Source: an uncultured Ferrovum sp.
Lineage (GTDB): Bacteria; Pseudomonadota; Gammaproteobacteria; Burkholderiales; Ferrovaceae
Length of the DNA: 40,793 bases
Assembly (NCBI GenBank): GCA_903863375.1
Contig: CAIPBT010000032.1
Location: 1 to 40,793 of the forward strand
Reading direction: 5' to 3'
Shown here in pieces: positions 7,298-16,473 of this stretch (the stretch's first letter is position 1; every line of letters begins with the position of its first letter). The notes beneath the pieces were generated by a model. That model was not told the DNA's origin, did no database searches, and saw only the letters and a program-made list of their open reading frames with translations. A program made the translations under genes and the position numbers.

Positions 7298-8369
7298 GGC
7301 CCACCTGCTGGCCCCCACGGTCCGGACCTTCCGGGTGCTGGACTACCTCACCCTGCGTGCCGTGTTTGCCACGCTGACCGCGCTGCTCGTCTCGTTTGTG
7401 GTAGGGCCCGCCATGATCCGCCAGCTGACCGCCTACAAGATCGGTCAGTCGGTGCGCAATGATGGCCCGCAGACCCATCTGGTCAAGGCCGGCACACCCA
7501 CGATGGGGGGCGCACTGATCCTGGTATCGATCCTGTTCACGGTGCTGCTGTGGGCCGATCTGAGCAACCGTTACGTCTGGGCAGTACTGCTCGGTACCCT
7601 TGGCTTTGGCGTGATTGGCTGGATCGATGACTACCGCAAGGTGGTCTATCGCAATCCCAAGGGCCTGGCGGCGCGCTGGAAGTATCTGGGGCAGTCACTG
7701 CTTGCCTTGCTGTTCGCCCTCTACGTCACCTACACGGCGAGCCTGCCGGCGCAGACCGAACTGATCCTGCCGTTTTTCAAGACAATCGCCATTCCGCTCG
7801 GCGCGACGGGCTTCGTGGTACTCACGTACTTTGTCGTGGTGGGAACCAGCAATGCGGTCAACCTGACCGACGGCCTCGACGGCCTTGCCATCATGCCAAC
7901 CGTGCTGGTGGCCGGCGCCCTGTCGGTATTTGCCTACGTGGCGGGCAACCGCGTCTTCGCCACCTATCTGGGCGTGCCGCACATTCCGGGGGCCGGTGAA
8001 CTGGTGGTGTTCTGCGCCGCCATGGCTGGCGCTGGCCTGGGATTCCTGTGGTTCAACGCCTATCCTGCGGAAGTCTTCATGGGAGACGTTGGCGCCCTTG
8101 CCCTCGGGGCGGCACTTGGCATGGTGGCGGTGATCGTGCGCCAGGAAATCGTGCTGTTCATCATGGGCGGGGTCTTCGTGATGGAGACCATGTCGGTAAT
8201 CGTACAGGTGGCCTCGTTCAAGCTCACCGGCCGACGCGTGTTCCGCATGGCACCGCTGCACCATCACTATGAATTGAAAGGCTGGAAGGAGACCCAGGTC
8301 GTCGTGCGTTTCTGGATCATCACCATGATGCTGGTGCTGGCCGGCCTGTCGACGCTGAAACTGCGATGA
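7284..8369 (+). CDS. mraY: Phospho-MurNAc-pentapeptide translocase MraY
   Basis: MraY is an integral membrane enzyme that transfers phospho-MurNAc-pentapeptide to undecaprenyl phosphate, making lipid I. The 361 residues equal the family norm (360 in E. coli). Motifs include GTPTMGG near 70, the WIDDYRK pair of aspartates near 114-120, [10 protein letters not shown] with D196, [12 protein letters not shown], and the histidine-rich [12 protein letters not shown] near the C terminus. Around ten hydrophobic segments are apparent. The start is fixed by an in-frame stop at 7263-7265 and the family N terminus MLL. No Shine-Dalgarno sequence is evident, unlike neighbouring genes, which are coupled directly. 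It overlaps ftsW by ATGA; murD is not between them. Confidence 0.96.
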   Translation: MLLILAHLLAPTVRTFRVLDYLTLRAVFATLTALLVSFVVGPAMIRQLTAYKIGQSVRNDGPQTHLVKAGTPTMGGALILVSILFTVLLWADLSNRYVWAVLLGTLGFGVIGWIDDYRKVVYRNPKGLAARWKYLGQSLLALLFALYVTYTASLPAQTELILPFFKTIAIPLGATGFVVLTYFVVVGTSNAVNLTDGLDGLAIMPTVLVAGALSVFAYVAGNRVFATYLGVPHIPGAGELVVFCAAMAGAGLGFLWFNAYPAEVFMGDVGALALGAALGMVAVIVRQEIVLFIMGGVFVMETMSVIVQVASFKLTGRRVFRMAPLHHHYELKGWKETQVVVRFWIITMMLVLAGLSTLKLR

Positions 8370-9529
8370 GCACCCTGAGCCGCAGCTGGCAGTCCAGCCA
8401 GCGTGACCCCATCGACCCGGGCCTGCTCTGGTCGGTGCTGGCCCTGCTCGGCCTGGGCCTGGTGATGGTGTACTCTGCGTCGATCGTGGCAGCCGAGGCC
8501 GACCGGCACACCGGCTACCACGGTGCCTACTACCTGTTGCACCAGGGCGCCTACATCGTGGTGGCGTTGGCGCTGTCTTTCGGGGCGTTCCAGATTTCCG
8601 AAGAAACGTGGCAGCGACTGGCGGGTTATCTGTTCATCGCCTGCTTGGCCGGCCTGCTGCTGGTGCTGATTCCCGGGGTTGGCCGAGAGGTGAATGGCAG
8701 CAAGCGCTGGCTGTCTGCCGTGGTGCTGACCGTGCAGCCCTCCGAATTCATGAAGCTGGCAGCTGCCCTGTATGCCGCCGACTATGCGGTGCGCAAGGCG
8801 GCCCTGATGCACAGCCTGCGCGAAGGGTTCATGCCGATGGCGATTGCCATGTTCCTGGTGGCCCTGCTGCTGCTGCGTGAACCGGATTTCGGCGCGCTGG
8901 CCATCGTGGTGGTGATCACCATGGCAGTGCTGTTCCTGGGCGGGCTGAACTGGCGCCTGTTTGTGGTGCTGGTGCTGGCCCTGGGCATGGCCTTCGCCCT
9001 GCTGGTGGTGCTGACACCCTACCGCATGCAGCGCGTCACCTGGTTTCTCGATCCCTGGCGCGACCCGTTCAACAAGGGATATCAGCTGACCCACGCCCTG
9101 ATCGCCTTCGGTCGCGGCCGTCTGTTCGGCGTCGGCCTCGGCGCCAGCGTCGAGAAGGAGCTGTATCTGCCGGAAGCCCATACCGACTTCCTGATGGCGG
9201 TGATTGCTGAGGAACTTGGCCTGGTCGGGGTGTGCATCACCATCGCCCTGTTCGCCTTCCTGGTCTGGCGCATCTTCCGCATCGGTCAGCGCGCCGCTGC
9301 CATGGAACGCTACTTTGCCGCGCTGCTGGCGCAGGGCATTGCCGTCTGGATGGCCGCCCAGTCCTGCGTCAACATGGGCGTGAACATGGGCCTGCTGCCA
9401 ACCAAGGGCCTGACCCTACCGCTGCTCAGTTATGGTGGTAGCGGCATCCTCGCCAACTGCATTGCCCTGGCGATCGTCGCGCGCATCGACCATGAATCCC
9501 GTCTGCTCACCGGAGGACGCCGGTCATGA
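8366..9529 (+). CDS. ftsW: Septal peptidoglycan glycosyltransferase FtsW (SEDS)
   Basis: FtsW is the SEDS-family membrane glycosyltransferase that polymerises lipid II at the septum with FtsI. The 387-residue protein shows about ten hydrophobic segments. Family motifs include GLVMVYSAS near 31-39, [11 protein letters not shown] near 107-117, [10 protein letters not shown] near 121-130, [21 protein letters not shown] and [16 protein letters not shown] in the periplasmic catalytic region, and the C-terminal [10 protein letters not shown]. It overlaps mraY and murG by ATGA. In most proteobacterial dcw clusters murD would lie directly before it, but there is no room for that gene here. Confidence 0.95.
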   Translation: MSTLSRSWQSSQRDPIDPGLLWSVLALLGLGLVMVYSASIVAAEADRHTGYHGAYYLLHQGAYIVVALALSFGAFQISEETWQRLAGYLFIACLAGLLLVLIPGVGREVNGSKRWLSAVVLTVQPSEFMKLAAALYAADYAVRKAALMHSLREGFMPMAIAMFLVALLLLREPDFGALAIVVVITMAVLFLGGLNWRLFVVLVLALGMAFALLVVLTPYRMQRVTWFLDPWRDPFNKGYQLTHALIAFGRGRLFGVGLGASVEKELYLPEAHTDFLMAVIAEELGLVGVCITIALFAFLVWRIFRIGQRAAAMERYFAALLAQGIAVWMAAQSCVNMGVNMGLLPTKGLTLPLLSYGGSGILANCIALAIVARIDHESRLLTGGRRS

Positions 9530-10656
9530 GCCAACCCCTGGCGATGATGATGGCAGGCGGCACCGGCGGGCACATCTTCCCGGCGCTGGCAGTGGCCCGC
9601 GCCCTGCAGTCGGAGGGCTGGCAGGTGATCTGGCTGGGTACGCCGCAGGGCCTGGAGAGCCGGCTGGTGCCGCCTGCCGGCATCGAGATCGAGTGGCTGG
9701 CCGTGCGTGGGGTGCGTGGCAAGGGGCTGGGCGGCCTGCTCACCGGCCTGCCGCGCGCCTTGCTGGCGGTGGTGCAGGCCTGGCGGTTACTGCGGCGGCG
9801 CAAGCCGGATCTGGTGCTTGGCTTCGGTGGCTTCGTGGCCCTGCCCGGGGGCATCGCCGCAGCCCTGGCGGGATGCCCTCTGCTGATCCATGAATCGAAT
9901 GCCGTGGCTGGCCTGACCAATCGTGTGCTGGCACTGTTCGCCCGCGAAGTGCTGGAAGGATTCCCGCAGTCGTTCGTGCAGCGCGGTGCCAACCGCCTGG
10001 CCCGTCACCTGCCGCTGCCTGGCAGCACGATCACCACTGGCAATCCGGTGCGCGCCGAGCTGGCCGCCGTACCGCCGCCGGAGATCCGCTTTGCCGGCCG
10101 CACCGGACCGCTGCGCCTGCTGGTGGTGGGCGGCAGTCAGGGGGCCCGGGCACTCAACGAAACCCTGCCCGCAGCGCTTGCCTTGTTGCCGGCGGACGGA
10201 CGCCCCGAGGTGCGCCATCAGGCCGGTGCCCGGCTGATCGACGCCATGCAGGATGCTTACGGTGCCCGCGGCGTGCAGGCCGAGGTGGTGCCCTTCATCG
10301 ATGACATGGCGCAGGCGCTGGCCGACGCCGATCTGGTGGTCTGCCGCTCGGGTGCCCTGACCGTGGCGGAGCTTGCGGCAGTCGGTGTGGCGAGCCTGCT
10401 GGTGCCGTTTCCCGCTGCCGTCGACGACCACCAGACGCGCAACGCCGAATTTCTCGCCACAGCCGGCGCCGCCCTGCTGGTGCCGCAGTCCACCCTGACA
10501 CCGGCCCATCTGGCCGACCTGCTGGCGGGCCTCCAGCGCCCGGCCTTGCTGTCTATGGCAAGCCGGGCGCGCGCCCTGGGTCAGCCGCAGGCCACCGCCG
10601 CGGTCCTGCAGCGCGTCCGCGCTTTGCGTTCCCAATCCCTGCCGAGGGCCGCCTAA
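9526..10656 (+). CDS. murG: UDP-GlcNAc:lipid I GlcNAc transferase MurG
   Basis: MurG is the peripheral membrane GT-B glycosyltransferase that adds GlcNAc to lipid I on the inner face of the cytoplasmic membrane, forming lipid II. The 376-residue sequence has the N-terminal glycine loop [16 protein letters not shown] near 4-19, [11 protein letters not shown] near 100-110, [12 protein letters not shown] near 120-131, [13 protein letters not shown] in the second domain, and [12 protein letters not shown] with the sugar-nucleotide-binding glutamate. The ATG overlaps the ftsW stop (ATGA), and its TAA shares a base with the murC start (TAATG). Confidence 0.95.
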   Translation: MSQPLAMMMAGGTGGHIFPALAVARALQSEGWQVIWLGTPQGLESRLVPPAGIEIEWLAVRGVRGKGLGGLLTGLPRALLAVVQAWRLLRRRKPDLVLGFGGFVALPGGIAAALAGCPLLIHESNAVAGLTNRVLALFAREVLEGFPQSFVQRGANRLARHLPLPGSTITTGNPVRAELAAVPPPEIRFAGRTGPLRLLVVGGSQGARALNETLPAALALLPADGRPEVRHQAGARLIDAMQDAYGARGVQAEVVPFIDDMAQALADADLVVCRSGALTVAELAAVGVASLLVPFPAAVDDHQTRNAEFLATAGAALLVPQSTLTPAHLADLLAGLQRPALLSMASRARALGQPQATAAVLQRVRALRSQSLPRAA

Positions 10657-12095
10657 TGCGCCACAAGGTCAGTCATATCCATTTCGTTGGCATCGGTGGT
10701 GCCGGCATGAGCGGCATTGCCGAAGTGCTGCTCAATCTCGGCTTCCAGATCAGCGGGTCGGATCTTGGCAACAATCCGGCCACCCAGCGGCTGGCCGGCC
10801 TGGGGGCGGTGGTGCACCAGGGGCACGATGCCAGTTTCATTGGTCAGGCAGATGTGGTGGTGGTCTCGACGGCCGTGGCCGAGTCCAATCCGGAAGTGCA
10901 GGCCGCCCGGGCTGCCCGCGTACCGGTGGTGCCGCGGGCCATGATGCTGGCCGAACTGATGCGGCTGAAGCAGGGGATTGCCGTGGCCGGAACGCATGGC
11001 AAGACCACCACCACCAGCCTGACGGCGAGCATTCTCGCCGAGGCCGGCCTCGATCCTACCTTCGTGATTGGCGGCAAGCTGAACAGCGCCGGCACCCACG
11101 CCGCCCTGGGGCGCGGCGAGTTCATCGTGGCCGAAGCGGACGAGTCGGATGCATCGTTCCTGTATCTGCAACCGGTGCTGGCCGTGGTCACCAACATCGA
11201 CCACGACCACATGGAGACCTATGGGCAGGATTTTGAGCGCCTGAAAACCGCGTTCGTCGATTTCCTGGAACACCTGCCGTTTTACGGCACGGCCGTGGTC
11301 TGTCTGGACGACCCCAATGTGCAGGCCATCCTGCCCCGGGTGACCAAGCCGGTGGTGACCTATGGCACCCATCCGGACGCCCTGGTGCGCGCGGTCGACA
11401 TCCGGGCTGCAGGTGGGCGCATGCATTTCGGCGTTGACATCCACCCGTCGCGTGGTCGGCCAGACGCCCGCCGGCTGCAGGTCGAACTCAACCTGCCGGG
11501 CCTGCACAACGTGCTGAACGCGCTGGCGGCCATCACCATCGCCGTGGAAGTGGGTGCCCCCTATCCGGCGATGCTGAAGGCGCTGTCGGCGTTTACGGGC
11601 GTTGGCCGGCGCTTCCAGCGCTACGGCGAATTCACGCTGGCAGGCGGCGGCACCTTTACTCTGGTGGATGACTACGGTCACCATCCGGTCGAGATGGCGG
11701 CAACCTTGGCGGCAGCCCGTGGTGCGTTCCCGGGACGCCGCCTGGTGCTGGCTTTCCAGCCCCATCGCTACACCCGCACCCGCGACCTGTTCGAGGACTT
11801 CGTGCAGGTGCTCTCCAGCGTGGATGCCCTCTATCTGGCCGATGTCTATGCCGCTGGCGAGGCGCCGATCATCGCCGCCGATGGCCGCGCCCTGGCGCGT
11901 GCGGTACGGGTGCTGGGCCGGGTCGAGCCGGTGTTCGTTCAGGGCCCGGCCGAATTACCGGAAGCCCTGCTGGGCGGGCTGCAGGCCGGGGATGTGGTGA
12001 TCACCATGGGCGCCGGCAGCGTCGGCCAGGTAGCGCCGAAACTGGCCGAACTGGCCCGGCACGCGCTGCCGGCGGGCCAAGGAACCCTGCCGTGA
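10656..12095 (+). CDS. murC: UDP-N-acetylmuramate--L-alanine ligase MurC
   Basis: MurC is the ATP-dependent ligase that adds L-alanine to UDP-MurNAc, the first peptide step of the precursor pathway. The 479-residue protein begins with the [17 protein letters not shown] dinucleotide-like loop, which binds UDP-MurNAc. The P-loop [13 protein letters not shown] has its lysine at residue 116. EADESDASF, the [11 protein letters not shown] motif, [13 protein letters not shown] and DDYGHHPVE are all present. It overlaps murG (TAATG) and the GTG start of murB. Confidence 0.96.
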   Translation: MRHKVSHIHFVGIGGAGMSGIAEVLLNLGFQISGSDLGNNPATQRLAGLGAVVHQGHDASFIGQADVVVVSTAVAESNPEVQAARAARVPVVPRAMMLAELMRLKQGIAVAGTHGKTTTTSLTASILAEAGLDPTFVIGGKLNSAGTHAALGRGEFIVAEADESDASFLYLQPVLAVVTNIDHDHMETYGQDFERLKTAFVDFLEHLPFYGTAVVCLDDPNVQAILPRVTKPVVTYGTHPDALVRAVDIRAAGGRMHFGVDIHPSRGRPDARRLQVELNLPGLHNVLNALAAITIAVEVGAPYPAMLKALSAFTGVGRRFQRYGEFTLAGGGTFTLVDDYGHHPVEMAATLAAARGAFPGRRLVLAFQPHRYTRTRDLFEDFVQVLSSVDALYLADVYAAGEAPIIAADGRALARAVRVLGRVEPVFVQGPAELPEALLGGLQAGDVVITMGAGSVGQVAPKLAELARHALPAGQGTLP

Positions 12096-13033
12096 ACACC
12101 CATCCGCTTTCCCCACCCTGGCGCGGCGCAGTGCTCGAGCACGAGAGCATGCGCAAGCACTGCAGCTGGCGCGCCGGTGGCGCGGCGCGGCGCTATTTTG
12201 TGCCGGCCGATCTGGCCGACCTGCAGACGTTTGTTGCGCAGCAGGAACCGGCTGCCGCGCTCTACGTGACTGGCCTTGGCAGCAATCTGCTGGTGCGGGA
12301 TGGTGGGCTGGCCGCCACGGTGGTGCATACGCACGGTGCCCTGTCGGGCCTGCAGCTGGCAGGGGCATCTGCGCCCGGCGAGATGACTGTCGAAGCCGGC
12401 GTCGCGGCACCGAAAGTGGCCCGGACCGCGGCGCGTCATGGCCTGGAGGGGGCGGAATTCCTGGCCGGCATTCCCGGCACTGTCGGCGGCGCCCTGGCCA
12501 TGAACGCCGGGTGCTATGGGTCGGAAATCTGGGATCACGTCGTTGCGGTGACCACCATCGATGCCGCCGGTATCCTGCACCAGCGCGCGCCGGCGGATTA
12601 TGAGGTGGCGTATCGCCATGTGCGCCTGTGCGCGCCGGCGCTGGCCGGTGGTCTGCAGCCCCTGGCCGAGTGGTTTGTGGCCGCCCGCCTGCGCTTCACC
12701 CCGGGCGACGGGGAGCGCGCCGGCCTACGTATCCGTGACCTGCTGGCGCGCCGGATTGCCAGTCAGCCGCTGCAACAGCCCAATGCCGGTTCCGTGTTCC
12801 GCAACCCCCCGGGCGATCATGCCGCGCGCCTGATTGAAGCGGTTGGCCTGAAGGGGCAGATCCGCGGCGGCGCGCAGATCTCGCTGCGTCACGCCAACTT
12901 CATCGTCAACCTCGGTTCGGCCACTGCAGCCGACATCGAAGACCTGATTGCCGAGGTGCAGGCTACCGTCGCCGCGCGCGCTGGCATCCGGCTCGAGCCC
13001 GAAGTGCGTATTGTGGGAGACCGCCTGCAATGA
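12092..13033 (+). CDS. murB: UDP-N-acetylenolpyruvoylglucosamine reductase MurB, type II
   Basis: MurB is an FAD-dependent enzyme that reduces UDP-GlcNAc-enolpyruvate to UDP-MurNAc with NADPH. The 313-residue sequence carries the FAD-binding [11 protein letters not shown] and the [23 protein letters not shown] stretch around residues 122-144. The catalytic serine lies in [20 protein letters not shown] near 228-247. The short length and GSVFRNP form mark it as a type II MurB, unlike the longer type I enzyme of E. coli. The GTG start overlaps the murC stop (GTGA), and its stop overlaps ftsQ (ATGA). It takes the cluster position usually held by ddl. Confidence 0.93.
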   Translation: MNTHPLSPPWRGAVLEHESMRKHCSWRAGGAARRYFVPADLADLQTFVAQQEPAAALYVTGLGSNLLVRDGGLAATVVHTHGALSGLQLAGASAPGEMTVEAGVAAPKVARTAARHGLEGAEFLAGIPGTVGGALAMNAGCYGSEIWDHVVAVTTIDAAGILHQRAPADYEVAYRHVRLCAPALAGGLQPLAEWFVAARLRFTPGDGERAGLRIRDLLARRIASQPLQQPNAGSVFRNPPGDHAARLIEAVGLKGQIRGGAQISLRHANFIVNLGSATAADIEDLIAEVQATVAARAGIRLEPEVRIVGDRLQ

Positions 13034-13866
13034 CGCTGTTCCGCAAGGCACGTCCCAAAGCCCGCCCCGACGCCCTGCAGGATATCCGGGCGCGCAACCG
13101 GGGTGCGCGCTCGATGGGCGGACCGCGCCAACCGGTCCGGGCGGCCCGGACCTGGCGGCTGTCATTGGCCCATGTGCTGTGGCTGGCACTGCTGGCATTT
13201 GGCATTGCGCTTGCCGTAGCGGCACGCGTGGCGACCCATTGGGTGATCACCCGCCCCGTGTTCGACATCCATCAGGTGGTGGTGACGGGCAACCTCGAAC
13301 AGGTCGACCAGGATCTGGTGCGCAAGCGTGCGCTGGCTTTGCACGGCAGTTTCTTCACGCTCGACCTGGGCCTGGTGACGGCGGAACTGCGCACCGTGGC
13401 CTGGGTGCGGGCGGTGTCGGTCCGGCGGGTCTGGCCGGATACCCTGGCCATCGACGTCGAGGAGCAGCATCCCGTGGCGCGCTGGGGCGAAGGCGAACTG
13501 GTCAACACCCGAGGAGAACGCTTTACGGCCGAGTACACTGAAGTCCTGCCCTACTTCCGGGGACCGCAAGGCAGCGAAACCCAGATGCTCGAAGAATTCC
13601 AGGCGTTCCGGGCACAGCTCGCCGCCTTGCCACTGGCCATCACCGACCTCGAGCTGACGGATCGGGGGGCTTGGCGCCTGACGGCCGACAACGGGCTGGA
13701 GATCGAACTGGGTCGGGATGAGGTGCACGACCGGCTGGCCCGCTTCATCCAGGTCTATCCGCAACTGGTCCGGATCACTGCCCCGTCGGGTGCAGTGGCC
13801 GATCTTCGTTACACCCACGGTTTCGCGCTTCGCATGGCTGCCGGAACCAAGGACTCGAATTCATGA
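13030..13866 (+). CDS. ftsQ: Cell division protein FtsQ
   Basis: FtsQ is a bitopic inner-membrane protein that scaffolds the divisome through FtsB and FtsL. The 278-residue sequence has a strongly basic cytoplasmic N terminus (residues 1-43), one membrane segment at about 45-66, and a periplasmic POTRA domain beginning near FDIHQVVVTGNLEQVD (about 77-92). The beta domain includes VRRVWPDTLAIDVEEQHPVARW, typical of the family, and LVNTRGERF. Position between murB and ftsA, with ATGA overlaps on both sides, supports the assignment. Confidence 0.93.
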   Translation: MTLFRKARPKARPDALQDIRARNRGARSMGGPRQPVRAARTWRLSLAHVLWLALLAFGIALAVAARVATHWVITRPVFDIHQVVVTGNLEQVDQDLVRKRALALHGSFFTLDLGLVTAELRTVAWVRAVSVRRVWPDTLAIDVEEQHPVARWGEGELVNTRGERFTAEYTEVLPYFRGPQGSETQMLEEFQAFRAQLAALPLAITDLELTDRGAWRLTADNGLEIELGRDEVHDRLARFIQVYPQLVRITAPSGAVADLRYTHGFALRMAAGTKDSNS

Positions 13867-15104
13867 GCAACAAGACGCGCGACCACCAGAACATCATCGT
13901 GGCCCTGGATATCGGCACGTCGAAAATCATCGCGATCGTGGCCGAGGCGCGCGAAGACGGCGGCTTCGAGGTGATCGGGATGGGTCAGCACGCCTCGCGC
14001 GGGCTGAAAAAAGGCGTGGTGGTCAACATCGAGTCGACCGTCGCCGCCATCCAGCGGGCCCTGGAAGAAGCCGAGCTGATGGCGGACTGCAAGATCCGCG
14101 AAGTGATCACCGGGATTGCCGGCAGTCACATCAAGAGCTTCAACTCGCACGGCATGGTGGCGATCAAGGACAAGGAAGTTGGACAGACCGACATCCACCG
14201 CGTGATCGAAACGGCGCGCGCCGTCAACATCCCGCTGGACCAGCAGATCCTGCACATCCTCACCCAGCAGTACATCGTGGATGGCCAGGAAGATGTGAAG
14301 GATCCGCTCGGCATGAGTGGCGTGCGGCTCGAGGTGAAGGTGCACATCGTCACCGGAGCCGTCTCGGCCGCACAGAACATCATGAAGTGCGTGCGCCGCT
14401 GCGGGCTGGAGGTGCACGACCTGATGCTGCAGCCGCTGGCTTCCGCCATGGCCGTGCTCACCGAGGACGAGAAGGACCTCGGGGTATGCCTGGTGGACAT
14501 TGGCGGTGGCACGACCGACCTCGCGGTGTTTGTCGGTGGCGCCATCCAGCACACGGCAGTGATTCCGGTGGCAGGCGACCAGATCACCAACGACATTGCC
14601 ATGGCCTTGCGGACACCGACCAAGGACGCCGAGGAACTGAAGGTGGCCCATGGCTGCGCGTTGCGTCAGCTGGCGCCTGCGGATGAGTTCATCGACGTGC
14701 CCGGGGTGGGGGAACGCGGTTCGCGCCAGCTGTCCCGGCACACGCTGGCCGAGGTGATCGAGCCGCGTGTGGAAGAGCTCTATGCCCTGGTGCAGGCCGA
14801 GCTGCGGCGCAGTGGCTTTGAAGAACTGCTCTCCTCCGGCATCGTCCTGACGGGGGGCACCAGCGCCATGCAAGGCATGGCCGAGCTGGGAGAGGAAATC
14901 TTCCACATGCCGGTGCGCCTGGGCGTGCCGTCCTATCGGGGACCACTGGCCGAGGTGATGCGCAATCCGCGTTACTCGACCGGCATTGGCCTGCTGATCG
15001 AGGGATATCAGCAACTGCAGCAAACCCAGGTGACACGCCTGCAGGTGGGATCGTTCCAGCAGGTGCTGGAACGCATGCGCAACTGGTTCCGGAACAGTTT
15101 CTGA
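13863..15104 (+). CDS. ftsA: Cell division protein FtsA
   Basis: FtsA is an actin-fold ATPase that tethers FtsZ filaments to the membrane and recruits later divisome proteins. The 413-residue product has the phosphate-1 motif ALDIGTSKI near 15-23, the 1C domain with GIAGSHIKSFNSHGMVAIK, phosphate-2 VDIGGGTTDLAVF near 211-223, and the adenosine motif VLTGGTSAMQG near 325-335. The C-terminal MRNWFRNSF is the amphipathic membrane-targeting helix. It overlaps ftsQ by ATGA. Downstream, a 64-bp gap holds a terminator-like hairpin before ftsZ. Confidence 0.96.
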   Translation: MSNKTRDHQNIIVALDIGTSKIIAIVAEAREDGGFEVIGMGQHASRGLKKGVVVNIESTVAAIQRALEEAELMADCKIREVITGIAGSHIKSFNSHGMVAIKDKEVGQTDIHRVIETARAVNIPLDQQILHILTQQYIVDGQEDVKDPLGMSGVRLEVKVHIVTGAVSAAQNIMKCVRRCGLEVHDLMLQPLASAMAVLTEDEKDLGVCLVDIGGGTTDLAVFVGGAIQHTAVIPVAGDQITNDIAMALRTPTKDAEELKVAHGCALRQLAPADEFIDVPGVGERGSRQLSRHTLAEVIEPRVEELYALVQAELRRSGFEELLSSGIVLTGGTSAMQGMAELGEEIFHMPVRLGVPSYRGPLAEVMRNPRYSTGIGLLIEGYQQLQQTQVTRLQVGSFQQVLERMRNWFRNSF

Positions 15105-15117
15105 TCGAAACACACAG

Positions 15118-15142
15118 CAGGCCGGCGGCGGCCTGTCTTTTT
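15118..15142 (+). terminator. Intrinsic terminator-like hairpin between ftsA and ftsZ
   Basis: A perfect 7-bp GC-rich stem (CAGGCCG paired with CGGCCTG, 15118-15124 with 15129-15135) closes a GCGG loop and is followed by TCTTTTT at 15136-15142. This has every element of a Rho-independent terminator, yet it lies inside the cluster, 26 bases before the ftsZ ATG. It probably reduces rather than abolishes readthrough from ftsA, and would make ftsZ partly dependent on another promoter or on antitermination. Confidence 0.7.
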
Positions 15143-15168
15143 CAACGCAACAGGGAAGGGTGAACAAC

Positions 15169-16332
15169 ATGAGCATGTACGAACTGATCGACGGACAGAC
15201 GGCTGGCGCCGTCATCAAGGTGATGGGTGTCGGCGGCTGCGGTGGCAATGCGGTGGAGCACATGCTGGGTGCCGGCATCGATGGCGTGGAGTTCATTGTT
15301 GCCAACACCGACGCCCAGGCCCTCAAGCGCAGCGGCTCGAAGACGGTGATGCAGCTGGGCGGTACCATCACCAAAGGCTTGGGCGCTGGCGCCAATCCGG
15401 AAATTGGCCGGCAGGCGGCGCTGGAAGACCGCGAGAAGATCAAGGAGTCGATCGCCGGCGCGGACATGCTGTTTCTCACGGCTGGCATGGGTGGCGGAAC
15501 CGGTACCGGCGCTGCACCGGTGGTGGCGGAAGTGGCCCGTGAAATGGGCATCCTCACGGTGGCGGTGGTCACCAAACCCTTCAGCTTTGAAGGCAAGCGC
15601 ATGCGCGCCGCCCAGGAAGGCATTGAGGCTCTGTCGCAGAACGTCGACTCGCTGATCATCATCCCGAACGACAAGCTGATGGCCGTGCTGGGTGACGATG
15701 TCAGCTACACCGACGCCTACAAGGCGGCCAACGAGGTGCTGCACGGCGCCGTTGCCGGAATCGCGGAAGTCATCAACTGCCCGGGCCTGGTGAACGTCGA
15801 CTTTGCCGACGTACGCACCGTGATGTCGGAAATGGGCGTGGCCATGATGGGGTCGGCGCGGGCTTCCGGCATCGATCGCGCCAATGTGGCGGCCCAGCAG
15901 GCCGTGGCCAGCCCGCTGCTGGAAGACGTCAATCTCTCCGGTGCCCGCGGCGTGCTGGTCAACATCACCGCCAGTCAGAACATGAAGCTGCGCGAAGTGC
16001 ACGATGTGATGAACACCATCAATGCCTTCACGGCCCCCGATGCCACGGTCATTTTTGGCAGCGTGATTGACGAGTCGATGGGCGATGCCCTGCGCGTCAC
16101 GATCGTCGCCACCGGTCTTGGCCAGCCGATGACCAAGAGCCAGCCGAAACCGCTCACGGTGGTGCGGACCGGCACCGGCAATGAGGCCGTCGCCTTTGAC
16201 GGCGATTCGGCCACCGACCTCGACATGCCGGCGATCATCCGGCGTGGTCGCGAGCAGCGCGTGTCGGCGATGCGCGACTCGGGCATCGATACGCTGGACA
16301 TCCCGGCCTTCCTGCGCAAGCAGGCCGACTGA
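15169..16332 (+). CDS. ftsZ: Cell division GTPase FtsZ
   Basis: FtsZ is the tubulin homologue that polymerises into the Z ring at midcell. The 387-residue product has VMGVGGCGGNAVEHM near the N terminus, the tubulin signature GGGTGTG at residues 108-114, VVTKPFSFEGKRM, the T7 loop NVDFADVRTVM, and the conserved C-terminal DIPAFLRKQAD that binds FtsA and ZipA-like partners. The variable linker is short. Three starts are possible: GTG 15160, ATG 15169 and ATG 15175. I chose 15169 because GGGAAGG at 15153-15159 is well placed. It is not coupled to ftsA; the terminator-like hairpin lies between them. Confidence 0.97.
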   Translation: MSMYELIDGQTAGAVIKVMGVGGCGGNAVEHMLGAGIDGVEFIVANTDAQALKRSGSKTVMQLGGTITKGLGAGANPEIGRQAALEDREKIKESIAGADMLFLTAGMGGGTGTGAAPVVAEVAREMGILTVAVVTKPFSFEGKRMRAAQEGIEALSQNVDSLIIIPNDKLMAVLGDDVSYTDAYKAANEVLHGAVAGIAEVINCPGLVNVDFADVRTVMSEMGVAMMGSARASGIDRANVAAQQAVASPLLEDVNLSGARGVLVNITASQNMKLREVHDVMNTINAFTAPDATVIFGSVIDESMGDALRVTIVATGLGQPMTKSQPKPLTVVRTGTGNEAVAFDGDSATDLDMPAIIRRGREQRVSAMRDSGIDTLDIPAFLRKQAD

Positions 16333-16333
16333 A

Positions 16334-16371
16334 CGGGCGGGCCTGCCCGGGCCTCCTGTCCGGTCCGCCCG
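16334..16371 (+). other. Long inverted repeat after ftsZ
   Basis: A 10-bp stem (16334-16343 with 16362-16371, one G-U pair) closes an 18-base loop that contains CCCGGG. It begins two bases after the ftsZ stop. No T tract follows, so it is not a classical intrinsic terminator. It may stabilise the 3' end of the ftsZ message or pause transcription. Confidence 0.5.
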
Positions 16372-16410
16372 CAGCCATCCGTCCCGCCCTTCCCGGTGAC
16401 GGAAGAACCG

Positions 16411-16449
16411 ACCCAACCGCGCGGCCGCCCCGCGCGGATGGGGCTGGGT
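16411..16449 (+). promoter_or_regulatory. GC-rich hairpin and weak promoter just upstream of lpxC
   Basis: CCGCGCGG at 16417-16424 pairs with CCGCGCGG at 16430-16437 around a CCGCC loop. An outer ACCCA/TGGGT pair (16411-16415 with 16445-16449) extends it. Directly after it, TGTGATACC at 16454-16462 resembles a weak extended -10 element, which would give an almost leaderless lpxC transcript starting near 16469. The hairpin is seen directly; promoter function is a guess. Confidence 0.4.
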
Positions 16450-16473
16450 TCGCTGTGATACCATTTTCCCATC

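Noticed and set aside
13809-15674. A 621-codon minus-strand frame across ftsA and ftsZ
   Set aside because: It is antisense to two certain genes and their intergenic hairpin. Its composition is that of a shadow frame, with no recognisable domain.
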